This document shows, one piece after another, positions 36,009 through 44,435 of a stretch of 48,751 nucleotides of DNA. Source of the stretch: Bacteroidales bacterium (GTDB taxonomy: Bacteria > Bacteroidota > Bacteroidia > Bacteroidales > UBA932). The stretch spans positions 1-48,751 of the forward strand of contig SUYR01000021.1 of NCBI GenBank assembly GCA_015060335.1, given 5' to 3'. The notes below the pieces were generated by a model. The model did not search any database. It saw only the letters and a program-made list of their open reading frames with translations, and was not told the origin of the DNA. How positions within the stretch are numbered: position 1 is the stretch's first letter; every line of letters begins with the position of its first letter. The translations under genes and the position numbers were made by a program.

Positions 36009-36884
36009 TTAATGGATTTCTATAGTATACACACTTGAAAATTTCTCTCCCGGAGCAAGTGTGTTGATCCAGTCCTTGTCCATATATTCACCTTCGTATC
36101 CTGCTCTGTCACAACGGCCATACCATGGTTCCAGACAGATGAACGGTGCATTCTTGGTCGGAGGCGACCATATGCCGACAACCGGCGCATTGAAATCGAG
36201 TGTAAGCCACTTCGAACGGTCATTCCTATGCAGGGTGACCCTTGAAATCTGACTGTCCTGAAGCATTATCGTATCAATGCTGTCGAAGGTAGTCCTGGTC
36301 AAGGGATACATACCGTCCGCAGGAAAAACGAAAGGATACTTGGTTTCAGCATCCACGCAACCCTTCTCCTTTATACGGATGCACTGAAGATTTTCTGTAC
36401 GGTCATAACTCAGGAATCCCCTATCCTCTGCCTGTGGGTCATAATCCGGATAGAAGAAAGCAGGGTGCGCGCCAATCTGGAAACACATCTTCTTGTCCGA
36501 TGGATTTATCACTTCCCAAATGACATCGATCTTGTTGTCATGAAGTCTATAGGCAATCTCCAGCACAAAAGGATAAGGATATCTCTGAAGAGTCTCTTCC
36601 GAAGACTCCAGTCTGTATCTCACTTCAGTCTGTGATGCCTCAACGCACACAAAATCCATATCACGGGCAAATCCGTGCTGGCCCAGACGGTATTCCTGGC
36701 CGTCCACCCTGTAACGCCCTTCCCAGACGCTGCCGACTATAGGAAACAGTACAGGAGAACGCCTGCCCCAATAAGCAGGATCGCCCTGCCACAGATATTC
36801 AACACCATTCCTGATGATATTCTGGAGCTCCGCTCCGTGATCGCTGACATTGACCGTCAGAATTTCATTGCTGAGAGTATGCAT
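36009..36884 (-). CDS. Aldose 1-epimerase-like protein (LacX/galactose mutarotase-like)
   Basis: This 291-aa cytoplasmic protein has the galactose mutarotase-like beta-sandwich fold. Characteristic segments are NGVEYLWQGDPAYWGRRSPVLFPIVG (residues 26-51), YRLGQHGFARDMDF, FQIGAHPAFFYP and PFICLEPWYGRCD. The His of GQHG and the His and Glu of GAHPA and CLEPW are the expected catalytic or binding positions. The frame runs open into the tRNA-Leu gene (to 37025), but ATG 36884 removes this unlikely 47-residue extension and gives the conserved start. A TATCTTCG -7-like box lies at 36900-36907. It may convert sugar anomers, possibly in galactose metabolism, but the substrate is not known. Confidence 0.88.
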   Translation of the reverse strand: MHTLSNEILTVNVSDHGAELQNIIRNGVEYLWQGDPAYWGRRSPVLFPIVGSVWEGRYRVDGQEYRLGQHGFARDMDFVCVEASQTEVRYRLESSEETLQRYPYPFVLEIAYRLHDNKIDVIWEVINPSDKKMCFQIGAHPAFFYPDYDPQAEDRGFLSYDRTENLQCIRIKEKGCVDAETKYPFVFPADGMYPLTRTTFDSIDTIMLQDSQISRVTLHRNDRSKWLTLDFNAPVVGIWSPPTKNAPFICLEPWYGRCDRAGYEGEYMDKDWINTLAPGEKFSSVYTIEIH

Positions 36885-36984
36885 ATCGAAATGTTTTTGC
36901 GAAGATAAGTAAAAAGCCTGACTTACGATACCATCAAGATATAAAAGAAAAACGGAAGCAGGTTGTTCTGCTTCCGTCGTTGAG

Positions 36985-37067
36985 TGCGGTGGGCGAGACT
37001 CGAACTCGCACAGGATTACTCCCACTACCCCCTCAAAGTAGCGTGTCTACCATTTCACCACCACCGC
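36985..37067 (-). tRNA. tRNA-Leu (anticodon GAG)
   Basis: The 83-nt cloverleaf has acceptor stem GCGGTGG (37061-37067) / CCACCGC (36986-36992) and discriminator A at 36985. The anticodon arm is CTACT-TTGAGGG-GGTAG with anticodon GAG. The class II long variable arm and a TTCGAGT T-loop are present. It decodes CUC and CUU. A perfect promoter lies upstream at 37084-37114. Confidence 0.95.
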
Positions 37068-37083
37068 TTTTGAATTGGGATTG

Positions 37084-37114
37084 CAAAGGTACGACAAAAA
37101 ATTAAACTTCCAAA
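37084..37114 (-). promoter_or_regulatory. tRNA-Leu promoter with A-rich upstream tract
   Basis: The -7 TACCTTTG (37084-37091) and -33 TTTG (37111-37114) are separated by 19 nt on the minus strand. The sequence around the -7 box is the same 15-mer as at the left-edge rRNA promoter. Immediately upstream are A-rich runs with a repeated AAAAAATCTAC unit (37115-37147) that resemble an UP element. The rest of 37068-37347 holds only this and the rpsP promoter. Confidence 0.8.
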
Positions 37115-37253
37115 CTTTTTGTAGATTTTTTGTAGATTTTTTTTGAATTCGAGTTCTCTTTCGCGTTTGTTCCGGCATTTATCTGACCCGTCTCACCCGC
37201 TTGAAACCGACTATAAGATTGAACGACGCTGAACGAAAAGACCACAGAAACTT

Positions 37254-37284
37254 ATTGGATATTAAAGATTTATTTGTATCTTTG
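37254..37284 (+). promoter_or_regulatory. rpsP promoter
   Basis: The -7 TATCTTTG (37277-37284) follows ATTG (37254-37257), with the TTG 19 nt upstream. It lies 63 nt before the rpsP ATG, leaving room for a leader of roughly 55 nt. Confidence 0.75.
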
Positions 37285-37347
37285 CGCGCTTTCTCTCGAG
37301 AAGGGAAACATAGGTAATATTTATTAATTTATTAAAACAGATTCACA

Positions 37348-37896
37348 ATGGCTGTTAAAATTCGTCTTCAGCGCCACGGAAAGAAGAATTTCGCATTCTT
37401 CCACATTGTTGTGGCTGACACACGCGCACCTCGCGATGGTCGTTTCATCGAGCAGATCGGCTCTTACAATCCAAACACTAACCCTGCAACTGTAGTTCTC
37501 AACTTCGAGCGCGCACTTGCATGGCTTAACGTAGGTGCACAGCCTACACTTACTGCAAAGCGTATCCTCTCATACGAGGGTGTTCTTCTTGCTAAGCACC
37601 TTGAGGGTGGTGTAAAGAAGGGCGCACTTACTCAGGAGCAGGCTGACGCTAAGCTCGCTGCTTGGAAGGCTGAGAAGGCTGCGAAGATCAACGCAAAGAA
37701 AGAGGGTCTTAGCAAGGAAGCTGCAGCTGCTTACAAGGCTGCTGTAGAGGCTGAAGCTAAGGTAAATCAGGAGAGAGCTGAGGCTATCGCAAAGAGAAAG
37801 GCTGAGGCTGAAGAGGCTGCACGCGCTGCTGCTGAGGCTGCGGCTGCTGAAGCTGCTGCACAGGCTGCAGAGGCTGAGGAGACACCAGCAGAGTAA
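37348..37896 (+). CDS. rpsP: 30S ribosomal protein S16 with a long C-terminal extension
   Basis: Residues 1-80 are a standard S16 ([55 protein letters not shown]). The remaining 100 residues form an Ala/Glu/Lys-rich, probably coiled helix ([15 protein letters not shown] near the end), giving 182 aa against about 80-90 in E. coli. Such extended forms are normal in Bacteroidota. Codon use is strongly biased as expected for a highly expressed gene. rimM begins 7 nt after the stop, so the two form an operon; trmD does not follow. Confidence 0.96.
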   Translation: MAVKIRLQRHGKKNFAFFHIVVADTRAPRDGRFIEQIGSYNPNTNPATVVLNFERALAWLNVGAQPTLTAKRILSYEGVLLAKHLEGGVKKGALTQEQADAKLAAWKAEKAAKINAKKEGLSKEAAAAYKAAVEAEAKVNQERAEAIAKRKAEAEEAARAAAEAAAAEAAAQAAEAEETPAE

Positions 37897-37903
37897 TTCC
37901 GGC

Positions 37904-38470
37904 ATGGCAGGCAGAGCGGCAAATATGTCGATTGATGACCTGCAGCAGGTAGCTCAGGTGCTGAAATCCAACGGCACCGATGGAGAACTCGTATTGGGTT
38001 TCCGCGATATCGCTCCTGAAGATATCGACTTAAAAGAACCGGTGTTCATCATTTTTGATGGACTGCCGGTTCCTTTTTTTATTGAATCATTCACAAAAAG
38101 AGGCAATACAAAGGCTCTGGTACATCTTACTGACATCTGTTCGATGGAGGACGTGGAAGAGATTGCAGGCAAAGCCGTCTATATTGCCGAAGACAATATG
38201 CCGCAGATGACCTTGGAAGAGGATGGATTCGCGGCACTTGTGGGATGGTTTGTACTGACTCCTGCCCAGATGCCTGAAAACGAAGAAGAAGATGGCGATC
38301 TATATGAAGTGGGAGAGATCACAGACTTCATGGACATCCCGAATAATCCTTGTATAGAGGTCGAAACAGAAAATGGAGCAGTAATCATACCGCTCCATGA
38401 AGATCTGATTCTGTCTGTTGACCCCGAAAATCAGGAAATCATAATGCAGATTCCTGCGGGCCTGATTTAA
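37904..38470 (+). CDS. rimM: 16S rRNA processing protein RimM
   Basis: This 188-aa cytoplasmic factor helps mature the 30S head domain and binds the S19 region. The N-terminal RimM barrel (QVAQVLKSNGTDGELVLGFRD, PVPFFIESF) covers about residues 15-95. A PRC-barrel follows (LYEVGEITDFMDIPNNPCIEVETENGAVIIPLHEDLILSVD). An acidic insert, PENEEEDGD, lies between them. ATG 37904 is used; ATG 37925 (MSIDDLQQ) is also plausible. It is cotranscribed with rpsP, the usual pairing. Its stop is immediately adjacent to the end of the convergent 58-aa membrane gene. Confidence 0.93.
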   Translation: MAGRAANMSIDDLQQVAQVLKSNGTDGELVLGFRDIAPEDIDLKEPVFIIFDGLPVPFFIESFTKRGNTKALVHLTDICSMEDVEEIAGKAVYIAEDNMPQMTLEEDGFAALVGWFVLTPAQMPENEEEDGDLYEVGEITDFMDIPNNPCIEVETENGAVIIPLHEDLILSVDPENQEIIMQIPAGLI

Positions 38471-38647
38471 TTAGATTCTATCCTTTACGATGAAATAGTA
38501 CACTGCAAGGCCGATCCAGCTGAAGCAGAGAAGACCCAATGTAAGAAGAATCTTGATGACATTGTCAACGCTTGTCTTTGACCATACGTCCTTGATGCAC
38601 CAGAAACAGCAGATGACTCCTACGAGCCAGATAATAAATGTAATCAT
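38471..38647 (-). CDS. 58-aa membrane protein
   Basis: This short gene encodes 58 residues with two hydrophobic segments (ITFIIWLVGVICCFWCI near 2-18 and IKILLTLGLLCFSWIGLAVYY near 31-51). A charged loop (KDVWSKTSVDN) lies between them, and the C-terminus is basic (VKDRI). The GLAVYYFIVKDR ending resembles the small PLDc_N-type two-helix proteins, though I cannot be sure of membership. Codon use is good and no other frame explains the stretch. It starts 31 nt after the lipoprotein gene, so it is probably the last gene of the dap operon, and it ends next to the rimM stop. Confidence 0.75.
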   Translation of the reverse strand: MITFIIWLVGVICCFWCIKDVWSKTSVDNVIKILLTLGLLCFSWIGLAVYYFIVKDRI

Positions 38648-38678
38648 AATAATAGTTGTTTAGTTGATATTAATGTAG

Positions 38679-39419
38679 TTATTCTTCTTTAATACTGATT
38701 TTTGCAAGCATATTGTCCATACATACGGCAGTCGGTATATCCTTGCCGGCTGGGCCTTCAATCTCAAACCTGACCTTATCCACAGATCCGAGTTTACTCA
38801 GGTCAAACACTGTCCACGCAGTAACTACAGAATCTTTATTTGTAGTATATTCAGCCAATTTGATTTCCGCCACATCGGTTTTTTGGTCAGCGAGATAGCC
38901 GGTAGCCCTCAATATAAGCTGATCACCTGGCACAAAGGTCTCCTTTATGGACTTTTCCACAGCTACGGTATTGGTCACAAAAACGGCCTGCATCGCACAA
39001 GTTGCCATCATGTCCGATGAAGACTGGAATGCGAACTGCATATGGTCAGCAGGCATATCTGATGTCTGACAGAACACCGCATATTTATTCTTTACCGATT
39101 TCGGTACCCTTACATTCGCCCTATACTGATTATTCGTAAGGTCATCTGTCTTTCCTGATTCCGGTGTCGAAAGACATGACATGATGAATCCACCTCTGAA
39201 TTCTGAGGACTTCTCATCTACCTTATGATAGAATGCCAGATAATCCCAGGTAATACCGAGTTTGTACTTTGTATCAAAGAACAGACTGTCATCTCCGAAT
39301 TCCTCATCATAATAATCAAACGAAGCATTTGCCACGTACGATGTAGAAAACGCGTCATCAAGACATGAAACAGCTGTAAATAAAATTATAAATGCCAAAA
39401 GTAATTTTCTCATAATCAT
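38679..39419 (-). CDS. DUF4465-like lipoprotein
   Basis: This 246-aa protein has a lipoprotein signal (LFTAVSC, Cys19) followed by a beta-rich domain. The features FRGGFIMSCLSTPE, YAVFCQT, ATGYLADQKTD, AWTVFDLSKLGSVDKVRFEIEG and a final AVCMDNM resemble the DUF4465 pattern, whose end usually reads as a FDLS...V..F.+..S...MDN motif. The function is unknown. Two in-frame ATGs lie close together (39419 and 39413). It starts 15 nt after dapF on the same strand, so it may be transcribed with the lysine pathway genes without being part of the pathway. Confidence 0.7.
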   Translation of the reverse strand: MIMRKLLLAFIILFTAVSCLDDAFSTSYVANASFDYYDEEFGDDSLFFDTKYKLGITWDYLAFYHKVDEKSSEFRGGFIMSCLSTPESGKTDDLTNNQYRANVRVPKSVKNKYAVFCQTSDMPADHMQFAFQSSSDMMATCAMQAVFVTNTVAVEKSIKETFVPGDQLILRATGYLADQKTDVAEIKLAEYTTNKDSVVTAWTVFDLSKLGSVDKVRFEIEGPAGKDIPTAVCMDNMLAKISIKEE

Positions 39420-39434
39420 TAATCCAAAAAATTA

Positions 39435-40304
39435 TTAAATATGTATCTCAGCCACAAATGCAGCAGGACCTGTAAGCCAGACATTCTCCGCTGACCAGCC
39501 CTCAGACTTTATCACATCAAAGGATACCGCAAGAATATCCCTTTTTGCATATACGGTGTACATCGCATTGATATCTCCGTTTTCGTTCTCACTTATTCTC
39601 GGACGCACCCCGTGAGCATAGGATGCCATAGCAGAAGCCACTATACCGGTACCACATGCAAATGTCTCATCCTCAACACCTTTCTCGTACGTGCGCACCT
39701 TGATGGCACCCTCTCCCACCGACTCAACGAAATTGACATTCGCTCCAATAGGTTCGAGTTCATGTCCTTTGTATCTGATAGTCCTTCCCTCGTGGACAAT
39801 ATCATACGAATCCAGTCCCTCTACGAAACGTACATAATGTCGCGTCCCTGTATCGAGAAAATATCCCGAAGATGGCACATTCACTCCCCCAAGCCTGTCG
39901 TAATGAGTCATGCCGATGACATCCTTCATCTTGAGTTTCACAGTCTTGACACCATGATCGTCCTTGATGATGTTAGCCTTATGGAAACCGTCAGCTGCAT
40001 CGAAATCAAAATGGCTTATACCTCTATCGGCGGCAAATGCCACTACACAACGTCCTCCGTTTCCGCACATCATGCCTCCGGATCCGTCCGAATTGTAATA
40101 TGCCATACGGAAATCGTATTTATCGCTGTTCTCCAGCAACATCACACCGTCCGCACCCACGCCATAACGTCTGTCGCATAATTCCGCGATAGACTTGCTC
40201 CAGCCATGAGCATACAGCACCCCGTCCGTCTCGGTAAGGTGACCATCTCTATTGTCGGCAATCAGGAAGTCGTTTCCCGCGCCCTGGTACTTGTAGAATA
40301 TCAT
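39435..40304 (-). CDS. dapF: Diaminopimelate epimerase
   Basis: This 289-aa cytoplasmic enzyme converts LL- to meso-diaminopimelate without a cofactor, using two cysteines. Both are visible: Cys80 in SGGMMCGNGGRC and the partner in ETFACGTGIVASA (near residue 225). The N-terminus FYKYQGAGNDFLIADN is the family signature. The frame extends to 40325, but ATG 40304 starts at the conserved position and is preferred. It is the last pathway gene in the dap operon. The gap upstream (40305-40428) contains a family-2 palindrome. Confidence 0.95.
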   Translation of the reverse strand: MIFYKYQGAGNDFLIADNRDGHLTETDGVLYAHGWSKSIAELCDRRYGVGADGVMLLENSDKYDFRMAYYNSDGSGGMMCGNGGRCVVAFAADRGISHFDFDAADGFHKANIIKDDHGVKTVKLKMKDVIGMTHYDRLGGVNVPSSGYFLDTGTRHYVRFVEGLDSYDIVHEGRTIRYKGHELEPIGANVNFVESVGEGAIKVRTYEKGVEDETFACGTGIVASAMASYAHGVRPRISENENGDINAMYTVYAKRDILAVSFDVIKSEGWSAENVWLTGPAAFVAEIHI

Positions 40305-40318
40305 TTCGTTCGTTTTGC

Positions 40319-40409
40319 CTGGCACCTAACACGCTGCCTATCAACGCTTTCCAGAAAGGCGATTCCCCCGCGCCGGGGAATCGATTTTCAGTAAGCGACT
40401 GATTCTCAA
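40319..40409. repeat. Dispersed long palindrome, family 2, copy 2
   Basis: The core CGATTCCCC (40360-40368) / GGGGAATCG (40375-40383) has a 6-nt loop, the same as copy 1 near 313-336. An outer imperfect stem uses CGCTT (40345-40349) and AAGCG (40393-40397). The left flank GGCACCTAACACGCTG (40321-40336) matches copy 1's flank, and CTGATTCTCAA (40399-40409) matches a motif in copy 1 and beside REP copies A and E. It lies between dapF and the aminotransferase gene. Confidence 0.78.
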
Positions 40410-40428
40410 CGAGTTGAGCGCCAGCAGT

Positions 40429-41607
40429 TTAACAGTCTTTAAGGAGGGAAGCCAGCAGTTTGACACCCTCGGTTATCTTCTCGCGGGTCATAAACGAGAA
40501 ATTCATTCGCATAGTATTCTTTCCACTTCCGTCCGGGTGGAAGAATTCACCTGCTACATATGCCACTCCTGCATCCAAGGCGGTATCGTAGAATTTCACG
40601 GCATCAAAGCCCTCCGGCATGGTCAGGAAGAGGAACAGACCGCCTTCAGGATGAGTCCAGCTGACTCCCTCAGGCATAAATTCCTCCAGAAGATCAAGCA
40701 GAAGATCACGCTTGCCCTTATACAATTCTATCGACTTCGCCAGATTCTCATCAAGCTTGCCGCTCTTAAGGAACTCCGCAGCCACATACTGGTCAAAGAT
40801 AGGCGGACAAAGGTCGAGAGACTGTTTGCACACATATATCTTGTCCAATATGTCTGGATGAGCAATCGCCCAGCCCAGACGGAAACCCGGAGCGAAAATC
40901 TTGGAGAATGACCCGAGATGAATCACACGGTCCGGAGAAAGAGAGTACATTGTCGGAAGATGCTCCCCCTCATAACGCAATTCCCTGTACGGACTGTCCT
41001 CCACTATCAGGAAGTCATACCGGTCCGCAAGTTCCACGAGCATCTGCCTTTCCTGCAGGGTAAGTGACTCCCCTGAAGGATTCTGGAAATCAGGAATCAT
41101 ATACAGAAACTTTACCTGCTTTCCCTCAGCCTTCACCTGTTCGAGTATAGCCACATATGCATCCTGAAACGCCTGGATATCAGACGAATGTGCAACGCCT
41201 CTGATATCTGCGCGGTATGAGCGAAAAGACTGGAGAGCTCCCAGATATGACGGACTTGAAGTAAGCACGACATCACCCGGATCCACAAGGATTCTTGTAC
41301 AGACATCTATGCCCTGCTGTGAGGAAGAGGTGATCTGTACACGTTCCACAGGCACGCCATAGCGCTGGGAGATGGCGTCCCTCAGCTCAGGAACACCTTG
41401 GGTTGCGCCATATTGGAAGGCCTTGCCACGATATTTGTCAATGACTTCGGACATAGTCTCCCGGATAGCCTCAAGCGGGAATGTGTCAGCCGACGGGTAA
41501 CCTCCTGCAAAAGAATATATTGCATTCAGATCCACCCTCTTGAAGATTTCTCTTACAGGAGAGCGGAAGAATGAACTTACGTCTTTTGAAAACTTTTCGC
41601 TGTGCAT
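40429..41607 (-). CDS. PLP-dependent class I/II aminotransferase, candidate for the DAP aminotransferase step
   Basis: This 392-aa cytoplasmic enzyme is a fold-type I aminotransferase close to the LysN/2-aminoadipate and MocR-like group. Features are FAGGYPSADTFPLEAI, FQYGATQGVPELRDAI, QNPSGESL, and the PLP lysine in SFSKIFAPGFRLGW. ATG 41607 is used; an upstream ATG at 41658 lies inside dapD. It starts 1 nt past the dapD stop and is followed by dapF, so it fills the position of the N-acyl-2-amino-6-oxopimelate aminotransferase (DapC) step. This is inferred from gene order; sequence alone does not fix the substrate. Confidence 0.85.
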   Translation of the reverse strand: MHSEKFSKDVSSFFRSPVREIFKRVDLNAIYSFAGGYPSADTFPLEAIRETMSEVIDKYRGKAFQYGATQGVPELRDAISQRYGVPVERVQITSSSQQGIDVCTRILVDPGDVVLTSSPSYLGALQSFRSYRADIRGVAHSSDIQAFQDAYVAILEQVKAEGKQVKFLYMIPDFQNPSGESLTLQERQMLVELADRYDFLIVEDSPYRELRYEGEHLPTMYSLSPDRVIHLGSFSKIFAPGFRLGWAIAHPDILDKIYVCKQSLDLCPPIFDQYVAAEFLKSGKLDENLAKSIELYKGKRDLLLDLLEEFMPEGVSWTHPEGGLFLFLTMPEGFDAVKFYDTALDAGVAYVAGEFFHPDGSGKNTMRMNFSFMTREKITEGVKLLASLLKDC

Positions 41608-41608
41608 A

Positions 41609-42379
41609 TTATCTGAGCATATCCTCCAATGTGATCGAGCCGGAAGTCTTCTCATCACGATATTTCACGATGACCGGACAATAAAGATGAATACCTTGCT
41701 CTGCGCCAGGTCCTTTGCTGACAGGACGGCTGCCCGCCACCACCACTGCACCTTCAGGCACAATAATCTGTCCGTTCTCATTTGCACGGATATATTCACC
41801 GGTTGTAGCATCGTACAATGCAGTAGATGCATTGATGATGACACCGGTACCGATGACAGCATTCTGCTTTACTATGGTTCCTTCGTATATACCGCAGTTT
41901 CCTCCGATGAATACATTATCTTCGATAATCACAGGAAGCGCACCGACTGGTTCAAGCACACCGCCGAGCTGAGAGGCTGCAGACAGATGCACATGCTTTC
42001 CGACCTGTGCACACGAACCTACAAGTGCGTGCGAATCGATCATCGTACCCTCATCCACATATGCTCCTATATTGACATATGCCGGCGGCATCATTATCAC
42101 AGATGGAGCGAGATACGCACCTGTACGTACACTGCTTCCTCCGGGAACAATTCTCACACCGTTCTCTACAGTGAATTTCCTGACAGGAATAGTATCCTTG
42201 TCCAGGAAGCTGAACTGTCCCTGTGACATATCCGCAAGCTTGCCTAAACGGAAACCGCTCAGAATAATCTCCTTCACCCAAGAGTTCACTTTCCACTCGC
42301 CGTTTACTTTCTCTGCGACCCTGACTTCACCGCGCTCCAATGCGGCAATAGTCTCATTAAATTTTACTATATCGCTCAT
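41609..42379 (-). CDS. dapD: Tetrahydrodipicolinate N-succinyltransferase
   Basis: This 256-aa cytoplasmic enzyme transfers an acyl group, in the family usually from succinyl-CoA, to tetrahydrodipicolinate. The left-handed beta-helix is visible as hexapeptide repeats ([41 protein letters not shown]...[20 protein letters not shown]), with [12 protein letters not shown] typical of DapD. The frame opens with TTG at 42385; ATG 42379 is preferred. It sits 10 nt after the dapA stop and 1 nt before the aminotransferase. Together with the M20 enzyme this argues for the acyl-intermediate pathway and not the direct DapL or dehydrogenase routes. Confidence 0.93.
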   Translation of the reverse strand: MSDIVKFNETIAALERGEVRVAEKVNGEWKVNSWVKEIILSGFRLGKLADMSQGQFSFLDKDTIPVRKFTVENGVRIVPGGSSVRTGAYLAPSVIMMPPAYVNIGAYVDEGTMIDSHALVGSCAQVGKHVHLSAASQLGGVLEPVGALPVIIEDNVFIGGNCGIYEGTIVKQNAVIGTGVIINASTALYDATTGEYIRANENGQIIVPEGAVVVAGSRPVSKGPGAEQGIHLYCPVIVKYRDEKTSGSITLEDMLR

Positions 42380-42389
42380 TTTCAATTCT

Positions 42390-43277
42390 TTACAATAATC
42401 CCAAATCCTTGATAGTTTCTACCATAAGGTCATAAGTCTTCCTCTGGCAAGGCACAAGCGGCAGACGACATTCGTTGGCAATCAGTCCCATAGCGGCAAG
42501 CGCAGCCTTTGCTGGGATAGGATTGCTCTCCACGAAACAGTTTCTGAACAGAGGCGAGAGCTTTTCGTGATACATGGCAGCCTTTTCCACCTTGCCTTCC
42601 AGCATCGCATGAGCAAGCTTGACACATGGCTTAGGTGCAATATTGGATGCCACACTGATGATGCCGTCAGCACCCTCCTTCATGAGCGGAAACGTCTCGT
42701 CGTCATTTCCGCTCAGCACAAGAAAGCCTTCCGGACGTTCATTGATAATCTGAAGGATCTGCCCGCGGTTGCTTGAGGCCTCCTTGATGGCAATGATATT
42801 GTCTATCTGAGCCAGTCTGAGTGTGGTCTCCGCTGTCATGTTCGCACCTGTACGACCTGGCACATTATATAATATTATTGGCTTTTCAGTACACTCTGCC
42901 ACTGCCTTATAATATTGATACATACCTTCCTGAGGGGGTTTGTTGTAATATGGCACGACTACCAGGAATGCATCCACCCCATGTGGTTCGAGCAACTTTA
43001 TGTTTGCTATGGTATGATCCAACGAATTTGTGCCCACTCCTGCGATTATCGGAAGACCTGCAGCATGCTCATTGGTGAGATGAAGAATCTTTATCTTCTC
43101 CTCGTCTGTCAGGCAGGGAGTCTCCCCTGTGGTACCAAGCGGAACAAGGAAATCGATTCCGCCCGCTACCTGTCTGTCCACCAACGCTGCAAAGGCATCG
43201 TAGTCGACTTCTCCGTTACGGAATGGGGTTATGAGAGCTGTTCCACAGCCTCTGAATCTTGAAATATCCATTTTCAT
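42390..43277 (-). CDS. dapA: 4-hydroxy-tetrahydrodipicolinate synthase
   Basis: This 295-aa TIM-barrel enzyme condenses aspartate semialdehyde with pyruvate. The key features are [13 protein letters not shown] at the start, [11 protein letters not shown] (loop with Thr-Thr), [11 protein letters not shown] with the catalytic Tyr, and the Schiff-base lysine in [13 protein letters not shown]. Two ATGs (43277 and 43271) are close together; the first is used. The gene lies 36 nt after dapB and 10 nt before dapD. The gap 43278-43313 holds nothing recognisable. Confidence 0.96.
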   Translation of the reverse strand: MKMDISRFRGCGTALITPFRNGEVDYDAFAALVDRQVAGGIDFLVPLGTTGETPCLTDEEKIKILHLTNEHAAGLPIIAGVGTNSLDHTIANIKLLEPHGVDAFLVVVPYYNKPPQEGMYQYYKAVAECTEKPIILYNVPGRTGANMTAETTLRLAQIDNIIAIKEASSNRGQILQIINERPEGFLVLSGNDDETFPLMKEGADGIISVASNIAPKPCVKLAHAMLEGKVEKAAMYHEKLSPLFRNCFVESNPIPAKAALAAMGLIANECRLPLVPCQRKTYDLMVETIKDLGLL

Positions 43278-43313
43278 TATTTTATTACTGAAACCTGATT
43301 CATTTCACAGATC

Positions 43314-43985
43314 TCAGAATTTTAATAGTAATTCACGAAACTCATGCACTCCTGAAAGCCCGTCTGTCATCAGAGCGGCTTCTACGGCCCCTGCTGCGAA
43401 TCCTTCTCTCGAGAATGCCTCGTGAGTCATGGTAATTCGATCATTCAGACCTTCAAAGCCGATTGTGTGAATACCCGGTATCTCACCACAGCGCACTGAC
43501 TGGATATCCGTCTTCACATCCATGTTTTCATCAACGAGGTCAGCCAGGCTTCTTGCGGTACCGCTCGGCGCATCCAGTTTGTGGCAATGATGCTTCTCGA
43601 CCATATAAGGGCTGTATCCGCCCGTCTTTCCAAGCATTCTGGAAATATAGTCAGTAACTGCAAAGAACACATTTACTCCTATAGAATAGTTCGACGCCCA
43701 TATCATCGGGGTACCACATTTCTCGAAATATGCAATCACTTCTTCCTTGATATCCGCCCATCCGGTAGTGCCCACTACCACAGCTCCGAAGTTTTCTGCA
43801 AGAAATCTGTAGTTCGCCCTGAAAGCTGCTGGAGTAGTAAAGTCAATACAGACGCATTCCTTTGCAAGAGCGGGATCTGTCTCTGTGACTGCTTCGCTCC
43901 AGCCGGCATATTCCAGACCACGGGAAAGGATGATCTGCTCGATCATTCTGCCCATCTTTCCGTAGCCGCTTATAAATAGTTTCAT
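43314..43985 (-). CDS. dapB: 4-hydroxy-tetrahydrodipicolinate reductase
   Basis: This 223-aa cytoplasmic enzyme reduces the DapA product with NAD(P)H. The Rossmann start is MKLFISGYGKMGRMIEQ, followed by VCIDFTTP, VVVGTTGW, and the catalytic and binding block EKHHCHKLDAPSGTARSLAD. It is slightly shorter than the E. coli enzyme, as in other Bacteroidota forms. The start codon at 43985 is reached directly from a tandem repeat array: each 139-bp unit reproduces the sequence up to GCGAT and the codon itself, so its ribosome-binding leader is copied three times upstream. Confidence 0.95.
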   Translation of the reverse strand: MKLFISGYGKMGRMIEQIILSRGLEYAGWSEAVTETDPALAKECVCIDFTTPAAFRANYRFLAENFGAVVVGTTGWADIKEEVIAYFEKCGTPMIWASNYSIGVNVFFAVTDYISRMLGKTGGYSPYMVEKHHCHKLDAPSGTARSLADLVDENMDVKTDIQSVRCGEIPGIHTIGFEGLNDRITMTHEAFSREGFAAGAVEAALMTDGLSGVHEFRELLLKF

Positions 43986-44430
43986 ATCGCGAATGTTATC
44001 TTTCTATTTAACGTTTGGGTGACTTGAGTTCTGACGATGGTTGATGAAGTAATATGAAACTTACACGTTTCCCTCTCCCTAAATCCCTCTCCTCGGGAGA
44101 GGGACTTTCCCTCGCTTCGCTCAAATCGCGAATGTTATCTTTCTATTTAATGTTTGGGTGACTTGAGTTCTGACGATGGTGGGTGAAGTAATATGAAACT
44201 TCTTCGTTGCCCTCTCCCTAAATCCCTCTCCTCGGGAGAGGGACTTTCCCTCGCTTCGCTCAAATCGCTAATGTTATCTTTCTATTTAACGTTTGGGTGA
44301 CCTGAGTTCTGACGATGGTGGGTGAAGAAATATGAAACTTACACGTTTCCCTCTCCCTAAATCCCTCTCCTCGGGAGAGGGACTTTCCCTCGCTTCGCTC
44401 AAATCGCGAATGTTATCTTTCTTTTTAATG
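43986..44430. repeat. Tandem 139-bp repeat array between lysC and dapB
   Basis: Three full units of exactly 139 bp start at 43986, 44125 and 44264, and a partial fourth (about 28 bp) starts at 44403. They are over 90 % identical by eye. Each contains a long imperfect palindrome (CCCTCTCCTCGGGAGAGGG at its centre, with CGCTTCGCTC next to it) and ends at the dapB leader sequence. This is the only content of the 450-nt gap. On the minus strand, the transcribed strand, each unit carries TTGAGCGAAGCGAGG right after the copied leader. Copy-number change is likely. Confidence 0.93.
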
Positions 44431-44435
44431 TTTTG

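Noticed and set aside
36885..37025. N-terminal extension of the mutarotase-like protein
   Set aside because: The extra codons overlap the tRNA-Leu gene and have no family similarity. ATG 36884 gives the conserved start.
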